This document shows positions 52,969-63,542 of a stretch of 64,000 bases of DNA, in pieces. Position numbers and translations under genes: made by a program. Numbering within the stretch: position 1 is the first letter of the stretch; every line of letters begins with the position of its first letter. This DNA is from Epiperipatus broadwayi. Its lineage: Eukaryota; Onychophora; Udeonychophora; Euonychophora; Peripatidae. The stretch lies in contig JAQFVV010006272.1 in the NCBI GenBank assembly GCA_028023455.1, forward strand, positions 3,823,127 through 3,887,126, in the 5' to 3' direction. The notes beneath the pieces are model-generated. The model did no database searches and was not told where the DNA came from. It was given only the letters and a program-made list of their open reading frames with translations.

Positions 52969-53815
52969 TAGGCATTTATTTTTATAGCGTCTGTATATAA
53001 TTGTAATTACATTCATATCAGCCTTTCAAGCCAATTGTGCAAACGCTTTGCGAGTGTTAAATAATAAATGAATACCCTCTGACAAATACAAGATATAGAA
53101 TTTATGCAGGAATAAAAAGAATCCTCTTATTCCTATGACTCAAATATTTATATATGAGCAAATCTGAAGTACTGGCACAGAAGGTGTGATGATAGAATGG
53201 TCACTTTAAATTACTATATACAATGTCTGAATGAATGACGCTGATGAAATTTTCTAGAATTTACTAAACGTCATTCCAACTGAAACTTAATCATATATAT
53301 AAATAAACATTTATTTTTGTAGTGTCTGTATATAATTGTAATTACATTCATATCGGCCTTTCAAGCCTATTGTGCAAACGCTTTGTGAGTGTTAAATAAT
53401 AAATGAATACTCTCTGACCAATACAAGATATAGAATTTATGCAGAAATAAAAAGAATCCTCTTATTCCTACGACTCAAATATTTATATATGAGCAAATCT
53501 GAAGTACTGGCACAGAAGGTGTAATGATATGATTAAGTTTCAGTTGGAATGACGTTTAGTAAATTCTAAAAAATTTCATCAGCGTCATTCATTCAGACAT
53601 TGTATATAGTAATTTAAAGTGACTGTTCTATCATCACACCTTCTGTGCCAGTACTTCAGATTTGCTCATATATAAATATTTGAGTCATAGGAATAAGAGG
53701 ATTCTTTTTATTCCTGCATAAATTCTATATCTTGTATTGGTCAGAGGGTATTCATTTATTATTTAACACTCGCAAAGCGTTTGCACAATTGGCTTGAAAG
53801 GCCGATATGAATGTA
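52969..53815 (-). mobile_element. Composite element: two tandem units and one inverted unit (family 3)
   Basis: Unit A (52969-53300) and unit B (about 53301-53530) are direct copies, 335 bp apart. Unit C (about 53535-53815) is an inverted copy, so B and C form a long palindrome. The perfect 13-bp direct repeat ATTGTTTAATAAA (52956-52968 and 53816-53828) bounds the whole, arguing for a single insertion. Units share GTGCAAACGCTTTG.GAGTG and TCTGAAGTACTGGCACAGAAGG. There is no coding sequence. If the transcript sense is the minus strand, the inverted unit is at its 5' side, as in the hammerhead families; I chose the strand on that analogy only. Confidence 0.75.
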
Positions 53816-53828
53816 ATTGTTTAATAAA

Positions 53829-56639
53829 GTAAAATTATATCAGTGAAATAATAAAAGATATATTTTTAACACTTTTTTATTTGTAATGTCTCCGAATATA
53901 TTTTTATTATTGTATCTTTTAAATGAGATATATTTTAAAAATATTAACTTGAAATACTAAATTTTAACATGAAGTTCTTAAATAGTTACTAACTTTTAGG
54001 CATGCACATTCACATATACCATTATTTTCTTTATTTAAGAATGTTAATTTAAATATAGAAGCTAACTAGCATTTTAAGTAACATGCTTTTTAAATTAGTT
54101 AAATTTTAGAATTCTCTAATCAAAGCTAAATTACAATACTATTAAAATTAACTAATACTTTTATTGGCATTTAATTAAATATCCAAGACCTAATTTAAAT
54201 TTAAACTCATTTTAAAGTTCTTCTCTGATATTCAAATTTAATGAAATATAACCACTAAATTAAAAATATTTCAGCTTTAATATGCTAAAATTACACTCAT
54301 TAATACTTTAAATCATTAATAACTCTATGAATAAATATTTAAAATTATAAAAGTTATTTACGGGATTTAGATATTATAAAATTACACTTAAAGACTTTTT
54401 AAGCTATGGTTATTATAATAGTCAATAGTCATTTTAAAATGACTAATCAGTTACATAAATACTTAATTATTATCAAACATCAAAGTTCATTTATTGGAAA
54501 ATTAAACTATTAAAATTTTTTTAATAATATATCATCACAAAATTTATTATTAAGCTTTAATGCAATAAGCTGAGGATCACATTACTTATTAAATTAATAC
54601 AGTTGATCAGAATCTGAGTTTAGAAAGCATAAACCATTTTACCTTTGGTTGTCATAATAACCGTACATAAATTTGTGACAGGACAAATGAATAAATTATG
54701 ATAACAGATAAGCTGTTGAGATAGTCAACATCAATAATCTAAATTTAAATAATTTTTTGAAGTTCATTCTTATGTATGTTAAATAATTAAGTATTTTTAT
54801 ATAATTTTATGAAATTTTGTTATAAAATAATAATGAAATGTAATTCAAATAAGTGGATTTTTCTGTTGTTTATAGAGATGTTGAATTGAGATGTGTGTAC
54901 ATTTAAAATTATTTCACATAGACAAAATCAAATTTAAGCATGAATAATGAAAGTCATTAAAAGTTTGAAATAAAGATTCTGTTGATCATTGTGTTAATAT
55001 CAGTTTATCCTGATTTTATATAGGCAGATGTATTATTTCTGCTTTTTTGCTGAAAATAATGATATGCATGCCTGTTATTTATATATTTAAATTTTTTGCA
55101 TATTTTGAAGAATTCTAGCTTATGATAATTTGTTTGCTATATATTATAACATGTATTAATACAATGATACTTTTTATGATATTATTTATGCATGCACCTG
55201 GATAAGAATTCAAATCTTATCTATTATCTCAGAATATAAATGTTGTAATGTGTTTTGTCATGCATGACTTATCTGAATGATTGGTACAGGTAATGATTTA
55301 TATAGCATTATTGTTGATAGTAAAGTTAATATTCTTGTGTATAACATGTATAATCTTACTGTGATAGTCTTAATGCATGAGTCACTACTTCATGCATATT
55401 AAGTCATTGATTCTAATCCCTCTAGATAATCTATATGAGGTGTTAATAAATAATAATATAAAATAGGCTCATTTGTGACAATGATAATCATTCAAATCAT
55501 ACATGTGAAGTCATCATAGCCAAATAGCTAAAGGAAGTATCTCATAAAAATTTTATTTTTATAATCAAATAGAAATTTGCAATGTTTTTTATAGTTTGCT
55601 AAAGTGTGTCATAAGCATTCATCATATTTTTCAGTTTAGTTTAACTATGGCTCTGCCAATGTGAATAATCAACTTACCCCTTTAGTTGTTGTTATATTAC
55701 TGAAATTTGTTGTTTTATTGACTTGTTAAAAAATATGATATTAATTCATTTACTTGCTAATAAGAGTATTTGTTTTATTATTTATAATAAATACCAAGTT
55801 GTTTCGGGTATTTTGTTAACTTTGGTACTATCAACAAGAGGGAGGATTAAATGTAATTATATGGAAGAAGATCTCACATTTCTAATAGCATTGAAGAAAT
55901 GCACTCTTTGTGGTGGATAGTACTTATAGATAGAATATGTAGTACTTATGTATTATACCTGCAACTGTTTAAACTTGCTATGTCTTTTTGTATTCATATC
56001 AATCTGCTGGTAACTTTCTAATCTTGTGATTTGAACTAATAATATGTATATGTGGATCTTGTACAAACTTAAAATGATAAATTTATCAAGATGGACTACA
56101 TAAACATAATAATTTCATAAAATATGTATGTGAATAGACATAGCAGTTCTAATATGTGACAGTAACTACACCAGACTAAATCTGACAATACTAAAAATAT
56201 TAATTTCTAATAATACTAAAAATATAAATTTCACAAAAAAATAAATCTAAAAAAGTACATTTTTAGCAATACTAAAAATATGACTTTCACGTAAAAATAA
56301 ATCTGAAAAAGTTTTATGCAATTCCCAAATGTTACTTTAAATACTGCCAAAACAATCACTAAATTACAAAACACTTAAAATATTCACATACTGTACTTAC
56401 TGTGTAATATATATTAGGAATTGTCATAATAATACAATCAATTCATCTGTTATCTACTTTATTTTAAGTTATAAAATGTTGTTTCAAAATTGAAACTTAC
56501 TGAACATGTGATTATGCAATATAATGCCTTCATAGGATTTTCATTAGAAATATTAATAAGTAGTAAATGTTTTTTTTTTCAAAACCAAAAAAAAAAGTTT
56601 AATTACTATACTTTTATTATTTCTTCAATATGGTAGACT
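53829..56639. other. AT-rich non-coding stretch
   Basis: Nothing was recognised. Short tandem-like blocks with ACTAAAAATAT.AATTTC occur at 56190-56290. A plus-strand open frame at 55723-55920 has no identifiable domain. Confidence 0.5.
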
Positions 56640-57130
56640 AATTTTTTTGATGTTGTCCAATATGATTCACACAAAAATGGTTGATAACCAGCAGCTCATA
56701 AATCAACAATTTTATAGGATTTCCAACAGTCTGAATAAATTATTGATTCCTCTTCCATATTTTATTTGATGGTTTCCATCAGAGTTGCTGCTGTTCTGCC
56801 ATGAATTCTCATGATGAAACACTTGTTCATTTTCCTGCACAAGCTATCAAACATCCACTGTTCTGGGATAATTTTTCCAGTTAGGGTTTTTTTTTCTTTT
56901 TTGTGCAAAAGGCTCTTATCACTTTCAACAATTTTGTTAGGGCCTTTAATTTTATGTTTTTCTCTATTAAACCAAGCTCTGTTTTCCCCCATTTTATGAA
57001 TGTTAATTTGCAAGCCCAGCTATAAATAAATTGGATCATTGTCAAAAATAAAATTCTGGAATCCTCCATCCATATTATTTTACAAAGGTCTATTTTATTT
57101 ACATCCTTGAATGTTACAACACTGTTGCTT
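56640..57130 (-). pseudogene. Merlin-type DDE transposase (ISXO2-like domain), decayed
   Basis: Read on the minus strand, the N-terminal part gives MEDSRILFLTMIQFIYSWAC (about 57075-57015), where Merlin proteins have '..F..S.LSL..IL.LIY.WA'. After a frameshift near 57000, KIVESDKSLLHK (D codon within 56909-56929) matches the first catalytic block 'VEIDES...'. Then come PEQWMFDSLCR, FIMRIHGRTAATL and, past one stop, YSDCWKSY (56714-56737) with the second catalytic Asp. The two aspartates are about 64 codons apart in one frame. The downstream 'VNHS..FVDP..GAHT' block is not readable. E-to-K beside the first Asp and several stops indicate a dead copy. No terminal inverted repeats were identified. 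Confidence 0.82.
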
Positions 57131-57614
57131 GCCTGAAGTGTGGGTGTACATGATGCATTGATCTCAGTAGCAGGTAAAGTTCTAATGTTTATTGATTGTT
57201 TTGTACTGTTTTTTTTTAAAGAAAAAATTGTAGTATTAATCAGAAAATTGGAAAAAAATAAATTAGCACTGAAGAACACTTTGAGAAGAACTTGTCCAAA
57301 TGAAATCTGGACAATAAATGAAAGTAATAACCTGTAGCCATTTAATTTAGTTTTCTATTTGTTGTTACAGCTTTATGTTGAAAGTGTGATAGCACTATTT
57401 AATATCATAATAAATGAAAGTGTAAATTTATCACATTATTGTACGAGATCACAGGGTTTTTTTGATGGGATTGCAAGATTAGACATTTATCATGAATGTA
57501 AAAAGATGTACCATATCTCCTACATTGCAAGACTAATATGTAAGTATTGAATATGTAATATATTTTGATTACAATATATAACCAGATCACACCATGAATT
57601 CAAGGCATAATTAT
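57131..57614. other. Non-coding stretch beside the Merlin relic
   Basis: This may contain the 5' end of the Merlin element, but no terminal repeat was found. The small open frames at 57140-57337 and 57359-57590 are unremarkable. Confidence 0.4.
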
Positions 57615-58025
57615 AGGTTAATGAGAAAACTTATTTAGCTGCAGGGATTATCAATTAGTAATAATTGATAGTTTTTAGCAACATCAAAAGCTAATAGTTA
57701 TCTCTGCTCACACGGACATAATCTCATCATTTATTTAATTCAACATATTTCAAGAAAGTTGTTATTTTTTCACATTCTTACATCTATAAAAAATAGGTTT
57801 CTGGATTTAAATCCATGTAAGAACTTGAGTTTGAAGTAAAAGAGGATCTTTTTGTGGAGATCCTTTTATTTCCACAAAATCTTGACATATAAAAAAAGCC
57901 ACTATAGATTAATTTAAAAATTTGCTTAGCCTCAGGGATAATTAATTAGTAGTAATTGATAGTTTCTTAATAACATCAAAAGCTAATAGTTATCTCTGTT
58001 TACATGGATATAACATCATTATTTC
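57615..58025. repeat. Direct duplication of a ~125-bp block
   Basis: 57615-57740 and 57899-58025 are diverged direct copies sharing ACATCAAAAGCTAATAGTTA and TAATTGATAGTTT. Between them a GAGGATCTTTTTGTGG-type segment can fold on AGATCC/GGATCT. The family is unknown. Confidence 0.75.
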
Positions 58026-58794
58026 TAATCTTTATTATAATAACAATCCATAGAAATATTTAATTGAACATATATATATACATGCAGCTTACTTTTCAGA
58101 CATCTCAGTTGTTTTTTGGATCAGTAAATGATATCTCAGTTATTGTTTAAATAATAGTGACTGTGAAGTGTGTGTATATATATCTAGCTTTATTTTTGTA
58201 TAATCAGTAATAATTTGACTGCATTCCATATTCCATCAATTAAGTAATGAATGAAATTTTTAAAAGCCATTGTAAAATATTGCAAGAAATAACACATATA
58301 AAGAAGTTCATTAGTAAAATACTTGTTGATTTTATATTGATTTTTTTCACTCTATCACTCCCATTTTCATATTTTAAAATTTCTGTTTTTATTGTTTATT
58401 GATTAAACCTTTAATCTTGTTATACATACTCCTGTTTTTCTGCCAGTATCTCTATGGTCTTTTTTTACATAAAATTAATTAACCTATTGGTGGAAGTGTG
58501 ATCCAACCAAAATGTTAAAATTCTCTGATGAAATTTCAATAAGGTCATACTATTTAAATTTACATGGAAGAATTATGATAATTTATCATTTATATTTGTT
58601 GACTATAAAAAGTTTCATTTTATCATATATATATAACTTCTACCGTTAAATTATGTATCATTAAAAAATATTATAATAAAAGTATTTAATCTATATATCA
58701 TAAAAAACATTTGTATGATATTAACATGATTAAAGCTTATTAGAATTTTATATAAACATTACATTAATTATTATTTTATGTGGCATATATAATC
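58026..58794. other. AT-rich non-coding stretch
   Basis: Nothing was recognised. Confidence 0.5.
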
Positions 58795-59010
58795 CCTTGT
58801 AGGATGAAGGTCTCTCCAAGTTTAATCCTCTTTTTTATTCCTGGTCTCGCTTTTCCACATTATACTAGTGAATTTCTTTATTTTCTCTATCCATCTCACT
58901 ATGGTTTTTTTTTCTAGATCTTTTATGATCACTTGCAATCCAGTTTGACACAGAGTGAAATTCCATTTCAACTGCTAAAATTGGCAAATCGGCATTTTCC
59001 ACTGTAACAC
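58795..59010 (-). pseudogene. RTE-type LINE, C-terminal fragment
   Basis: The minus strand reads NWIASDHKRSRKK, then after a frame change RWIEKIKKFTSIMWKSETR and LGETFILQG. This is the conserved C-terminal tail of RTE proteins ('W.PRDHKR.RGRP..RW.DEI.K..G..W...A'). At DNA level it aligns with 13870-13975 of the plus-strand RTE relic (both have a TATAATGTGGA block). It is a short 5'-truncated copy, as is usual for LINE insertions. Confidence 0.7.
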
Positions 59011-59310
59011 ATATTCATGACTAATATTGCAATAATATTAATTACCTAAGATCAAATTCAAGAGATATGGAAGGTCTGCTATGCAGAAAAGATTGTAAAA
59101 GTATAACTACTCTACAGATTTACAGCTTAGACTGCTTTTGATCAAGCCAGTCATATTTATAGCACTAAGACAGTTATGTAGAAGTAAGAACTTATAGACT
59201 AATTAGTATGCAAATTTGTGAATTTACATATACCATTTGCATGATAATGCAACACATGAGTTGTTTATTTATTGTGTGGATGTTGTTTGCAAGAAACCAT
59301 CCCTGTTTGT

Positions 59311-59446
59311 ATTTTCTCTTTTGATCATTGTGCTCAGTACAAACCACTTTGAGTGAATCAAAATTGTGACCCAAATTAATCTCATACTCTAAAAATACCA
59401 ACTTCATGTTGGGATCTGTTTTGGCATATATATATAGATATATATG

Positions 59447-59495
<49 letters not shown>

Positions 59496-59602
59496 CTCTT
59501 TTGATCATTGTGCTCAGTACAAACCACTTTGAGTGAATCAAAATTGTGACCCAAATTAATCTCATACTCTAAAAATACCAACTTCATGTTGGGATCTGTT
59601 TT

Positions 59603-59651
<49 letters not shown>
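59311..59651. repeat. Identical ~117-bp block duplicated with AT arrays, 180-bp period
   Basis: 59311-59427 and 59491-59607 show no differences, each followed by an AT run. The perfect identity implies a very recent duplication or an assembly artefact. The minus-strand open frame across both copies has no recognised domain. Confidence 0.9.
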
Positions 59652-59653
<2 letters not shown>

Positions 59654-61312
59654 AACCAACTGCCTCTCAACTCCATCTAAAATTACCACTTAAATACGGG
59701 AAACAACAACAACTATCGACAAAAAAAAATATCAATTAATATTTTATTTACTTTGTCCTCCTAAACTTCCCTTCCAGAAAGTGGTTGGTTTTCAGTAAAG
59801 TATCAACTATCATCAGTAGCGAACTACCAATAACACCCAATGCTCGACTACCTAATATACACTGACTAAATAAACACTTTATTTTATTTTTTAAAGAAGA
59901 AAGAAAATCCCTTAGGCACCAGGTAATTACATTAGAATTAGCATGTCCATCTGATTAGCATAATTTGGTACCTGAAAATCCCCACTAGCTCAATCGGTTT
60001 TCAACCACCCACTAATAAACAAACAAAAGGTATCTTAAATGTTTCCTCGAAGCTACTACTACTTTTTAACAAAACTAAATAATTCCCCAAACCATTGAAA
60101 ATAATATTTCAATTCTTTAAAACCAATAATAATAACATTATACTGAATGCCAAAACATTTATATCTTTAAATTAGTGAATCTATTCCTGAAATACTATTA
60201 TCAATAATTAGATTTTTCCCTCCTACTTTTATTAAGGAAATAAATATTTATACTTACCCACACATATCAAAATAAACATAAATAGTTAAGAAAAATAATT
60301 TAAGTATTTTTTTTTATTTAAAATAAATTAATCGTTTTATCTTATAATGAAACACACATACTTCTTTTTTAAAGATTAAAATAAAGCCATTTAATATATT
60401 ACTTTAGCAAATAAAGTATACACATTACATTATATTTTATTTCTCTCTTTTTTTAAAAAAAAATCAAATCACACATACGTGCACGCAATTGTTTCAAAAA
60501 TATTATTTAATAATAGAAGCTGGTTTATTTATTTTATTATTGCACATATTATCTTTTGAAGTTTAAAGTTTTATTTTTCATTCATAAAGTTCAAAGTTCT
60601 TTCTAATAAAGTCTATTTTATTTTAAGAAGAAATTGGGAATGTTAAGATATCAAAGTCAATAATTACCTAGGATTTTTAATACAATGGAAACAGCATAAT
60701 GGAATTATTTTCTAACTCATTTACGATTGGTTAATGACTTCTCCGTAGATCCTGTGACATAGTATGATTTTCATGGCTGGTTTGATGTACACACACTCCG
60801 TTGTTCATTTAGTCTATAAACATGATCACTTTCCGAACTAATTGCAGATCTTAGATGCACAGAGCGGCTTTGGTCAACTGCACACTGTTGGTTTTAACAA
60901 TGCAACATTTTTTGAGATATTACTTCAAAAAATATTTTATTAAAATAAGAAAGTCAGACAGACTGAGAATAATAAAATGTTGAGCTATTTATACTGTTTT
61001 AAACAACGAAAAACTTTATTAGCAGCAGCGTCCTTGGTCTCATGAAATTAATTCAGCTTTTGCTTCTATTTTTTATTAAAAATTACATACACACATGCAC
61101 ATATATTTAATTATTTTATTATAAGATTAAACGAAATCTCTTTATTATTTATTATAAATTCATTTAAAGAATATTAAATCATTTTTTATTACAAGACTTT
61201 TTTTTCCTTTTTTAAACAAAAAAAATATTATTTTAAAAAACGTTTACAGTTTATTTTTTTTATTATTTTAAAAAGCGTTCATAGTTTATTTTTATTTAAT
61301 AACAAATTCCCA
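59652..61312 (-). mobile_element. LTR of an LTR retrotransposon (about 1.66 kb), minus orientation
   Basis: It begins TGAACCAACTG after (TA)n, as does the LTR at 42.2 kb (TGAACCG), and ends AAATTCCCA. Just outside, the plus strand has CTCCCCCCTGCTC, a polypurine tract on the minus strand abutting the 3' LTR. A minus-strand TATAAATAG lies at 60985-60993, about 320 bp from the U3 end. The body is G-poor on the plus strand. Remaining internal sequence is cut short by the PLE palindrome at 61.4 kb, and no gag or pol relic is left. Confidence 0.6.
60985..60993 (-). promoter_or_regulatory. TATA box of the LTR
   Basis: TATAAATAG on the minus strand, in the same relative place as in the 42.2-kb LTR. 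Confidence 0.5.
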
Positions 61313-61420
61313 CTCCCCCCTGCTCTTTAGTTTTTACATTTTATTCTCTCAATTTTAAATTTTTATATTTTAAAACATGGGATTCATAATAAATTAATTA
61401 CATATCAATGTACTTCAGTA

Positions 61421-62462
61421 CAATATATATATATATATGTGTGTGTGTGTACTACACTAATCTAGTTGCACTGTTGGCATGAGACTCACTATAGTAAATT
61501 GCTTTGCTAGTGGGTTCATTGCTGCTAATTTTATAGACTATTTGAAGAGTCTGGTCTGGAGCTAACTTATTTTTAATGTTATTCAATACTTAATTTAGAT
61601 GGGGGGGGATTTCTGATGCTAATATTGAATTCTTCTGAGTAAATTGTCATCAACTTTTACAAAGAACCCAGAATAAAAGAAAGGTTGATCTACGAATTAA
61701 TGTTGTTATGATTCATAGCCCTGATGTTTATTTGGGAATAGAACTTTTTAAGAGCTCTAGTTAAACAATTATGATCATATCCTGCCTTGACTATGTTTTT
61801 GTATTTAGTCTTCAATATTATATTTTCTGTCTGCCTCAAACTAGCATAACTTATAGTTTTGTATATAAAACCCTTAAAACCAGCTAATTTGTGTGAGATT
61901 GAAGAATGTGAATGGGTGAATAGCACCACATACGTTATCTGGTTTTAAGTTTTCTGTACAGAAACTTTAAACTATGCTAATGTATATAAAACCCTTAAAA
62001 CCAGCTAATTTGTGTGAGATTGAAGAATGTGAATGGGTGAATAGCACCACATATGTTATCTGGTTTTAAGTTTTCTGTACAGAAACTTTAAACTATGCTA
62101 ATTTGAGGCTGACAGAAGATTTAACATTGAATACATAAAAAATCTAGTCAAGGCAGTGTATGATCATAATTGTTTAACTAGAGCTCTTGAAATAATCTAC
62201 TCCATAATTAACACCAAGCCTGTGAACACAGCAACACTAATGCATGGATCAATCTTCCATTCATACTGAGAGCATGACAAAATTGAAGACAATTTGCTTG
62301 GATTACTTCAATATTAGTTTCAGGACTCCTTCCTTAAGACAAGTTACCTCTGGACCAGACTCTCAAATAATTAATAAAATTAGCTTCAATGTACTCACTT
62401 TGCAATCAATTTACTTTGATGAGTCTCATGCCAATAATGCATACTAGATTAGTGCAGCACAA

Positions 62463-62494
<32 letters not shown>
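61421..62494. mobile_element. Palindromic pair of Penelope-like element fragments
   Basis: The left arm (minus sense) encodes ISHKLAGFKGFIYKT, then YKNIVKAGYDHNCLTRAL. The right arm (plus sense) encodes EYIKNLVKAVYDHNCLTRAL, and each arm continues to a SHAN block (minus sense at the left, SHANNAY on the plus strand at the right). This is the linker between reverse transcriptase and endonuclease of PLEs ('PLSHK.A.FN....R......Y...L..I'). The arms are diverged and contain stops. The same (AT)n(GT)n compound microsatellite lies on both outer sides (61421-61450 and 62462-62494). A 121-bp tandem duplication sits at the centre (61861-62102). Confidence 0.7.
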
Positions 62495-62539
62495 AATTAT
62501 ATAATTGAATATTTATAAATACAGTAATTACATAATTAA

Positions 62540-63540
62540 AAATTTTATCCCCTTAGGAACGCTTTTGATTGTCCTAGTAATCTTTGTCAACTAACACTTT
62601 GAAAGGCTAACCTTCCCACAATTCCATGTTCTTAACGTTTGCTGCTTGCCTGTTAATTAAGTCATGTTTGTATTTGTATATTATCATAGCTTCCTTTATT
62701 TTCCTTTTATTGTTATTTTTTTCAATTTGCAATATTTTTACATTATTTAAATGAAGTCAAAACCATAAATACAGGACATATGGTCATAAAAAACAGATAC
62801 TGAAATATTATTATCTACTTTACAATTTTGTTTTGATTTCTGAACACATTTTAATAACAAGTGCTCTTACTTCTTTTTTTCAATGTACATCTCGATTCAC
62901 CTATATATCCTCTGCCCCACCATTTATAAATGACACAATTTTTATTTATAAATGAAGTTTTATCTTTAGAGTTATTTATTAAATTTTTTAATGTAGGAGG
63001 TATGTAGAATACAATCTTACATATACCTTTATAAATATTCCTTATAAAATTTACTTGATCATTTGAAATATATGGTATTGATATCCATATTTTTTTATTA
63101 GCAGGAGAATCAATATGATTATAAGTGTAGCTAACATTTAACAATTCATTAGAATATATTTCAGTATTTTTGCCCTTAGCTGATGAATATTTGCAAAGAC
63201 TATTATTTCTAAATAAGAAGGACTTCAAATCTGCCATTTTGTGTGACATTGGCACTCTTGATTTATGTTGAATATAATCTGTTTTTACTATTGTTTAATG
63301 GTCATACAGTAATTCGGCATACATTGATTTCTAATTGTTTTAAGATCAAGAAACTGAACACACATTAAATTTTCATCTGTTTTATCCATTTTAGGCCTTT
63401 TAAATCATATAATTCTTTAAACAACTCATTAATTGTATTTGGATTGCCACGTACAAAACATCATCAACATATCGATAATATACAGTAATATTTTTTTGAT
63501 AAAATTTCTTTTTCAAAATATTTTCTTCATATGTAAAAAA
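62540..63540 (-). pseudogene. Penelope-like element: end of reverse transcriptase plus GIY-YIG endonuclease
   Basis: Reading leftward, VYYRYVDDVL (YVDD codons at 63460-63471) is the catalytic RT motif C in its PLE form. It is followed by INELFKELYDLKGLKW and the FLDLK segment. Near 63255-63190 comes PMSHKMADLKSFLFRNN, then the linker. The endonuclease shows NCVIYKWWGRGYIGESRCTLKKR (about 62930-62865; the YIG box is intact, the GIY box is reduced to an IY). Frame-broken pieces KRKIKEAMIIYKYKHDL near 62660-62710 give the C-terminus. Upstream RT motifs are absent, so it is 5'-truncated. Several frameshifts make it inactive. It faces a second copy head-to-head. Confidence 0.85.
62560..62591 (-). 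ncRNA. Possible decayed hammerhead-like motif in PLE 3' region
   Basis: On the minus strand, TTGACAAA is followed by GATT pairing with AATC around ACTAGGAC, then AAAAGCGTT. Its position after the endonuclease and its layout match the motif at 28.6 kb, but both catalytic boxes are badly altered. Confidence 0.25.
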
Positions 63541-63542
63541 AC

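Noticed and set aside
53233-53276. CTGATGA with a following AAATT/AATTT stem as a third hammerhead
   Set aside because: GAAAC is replaced by CTAAAC with extra bases after stem II, and the outer pairing GAATGACG/CGTCATTC is not compatible with a hammerhead stem I; treated as a plain hairpin.
56811-56999. Plus-strand open frame across 56.8-57.0 kb
   Set aside because: Shadow of the minus-strand Merlin transposase relic.
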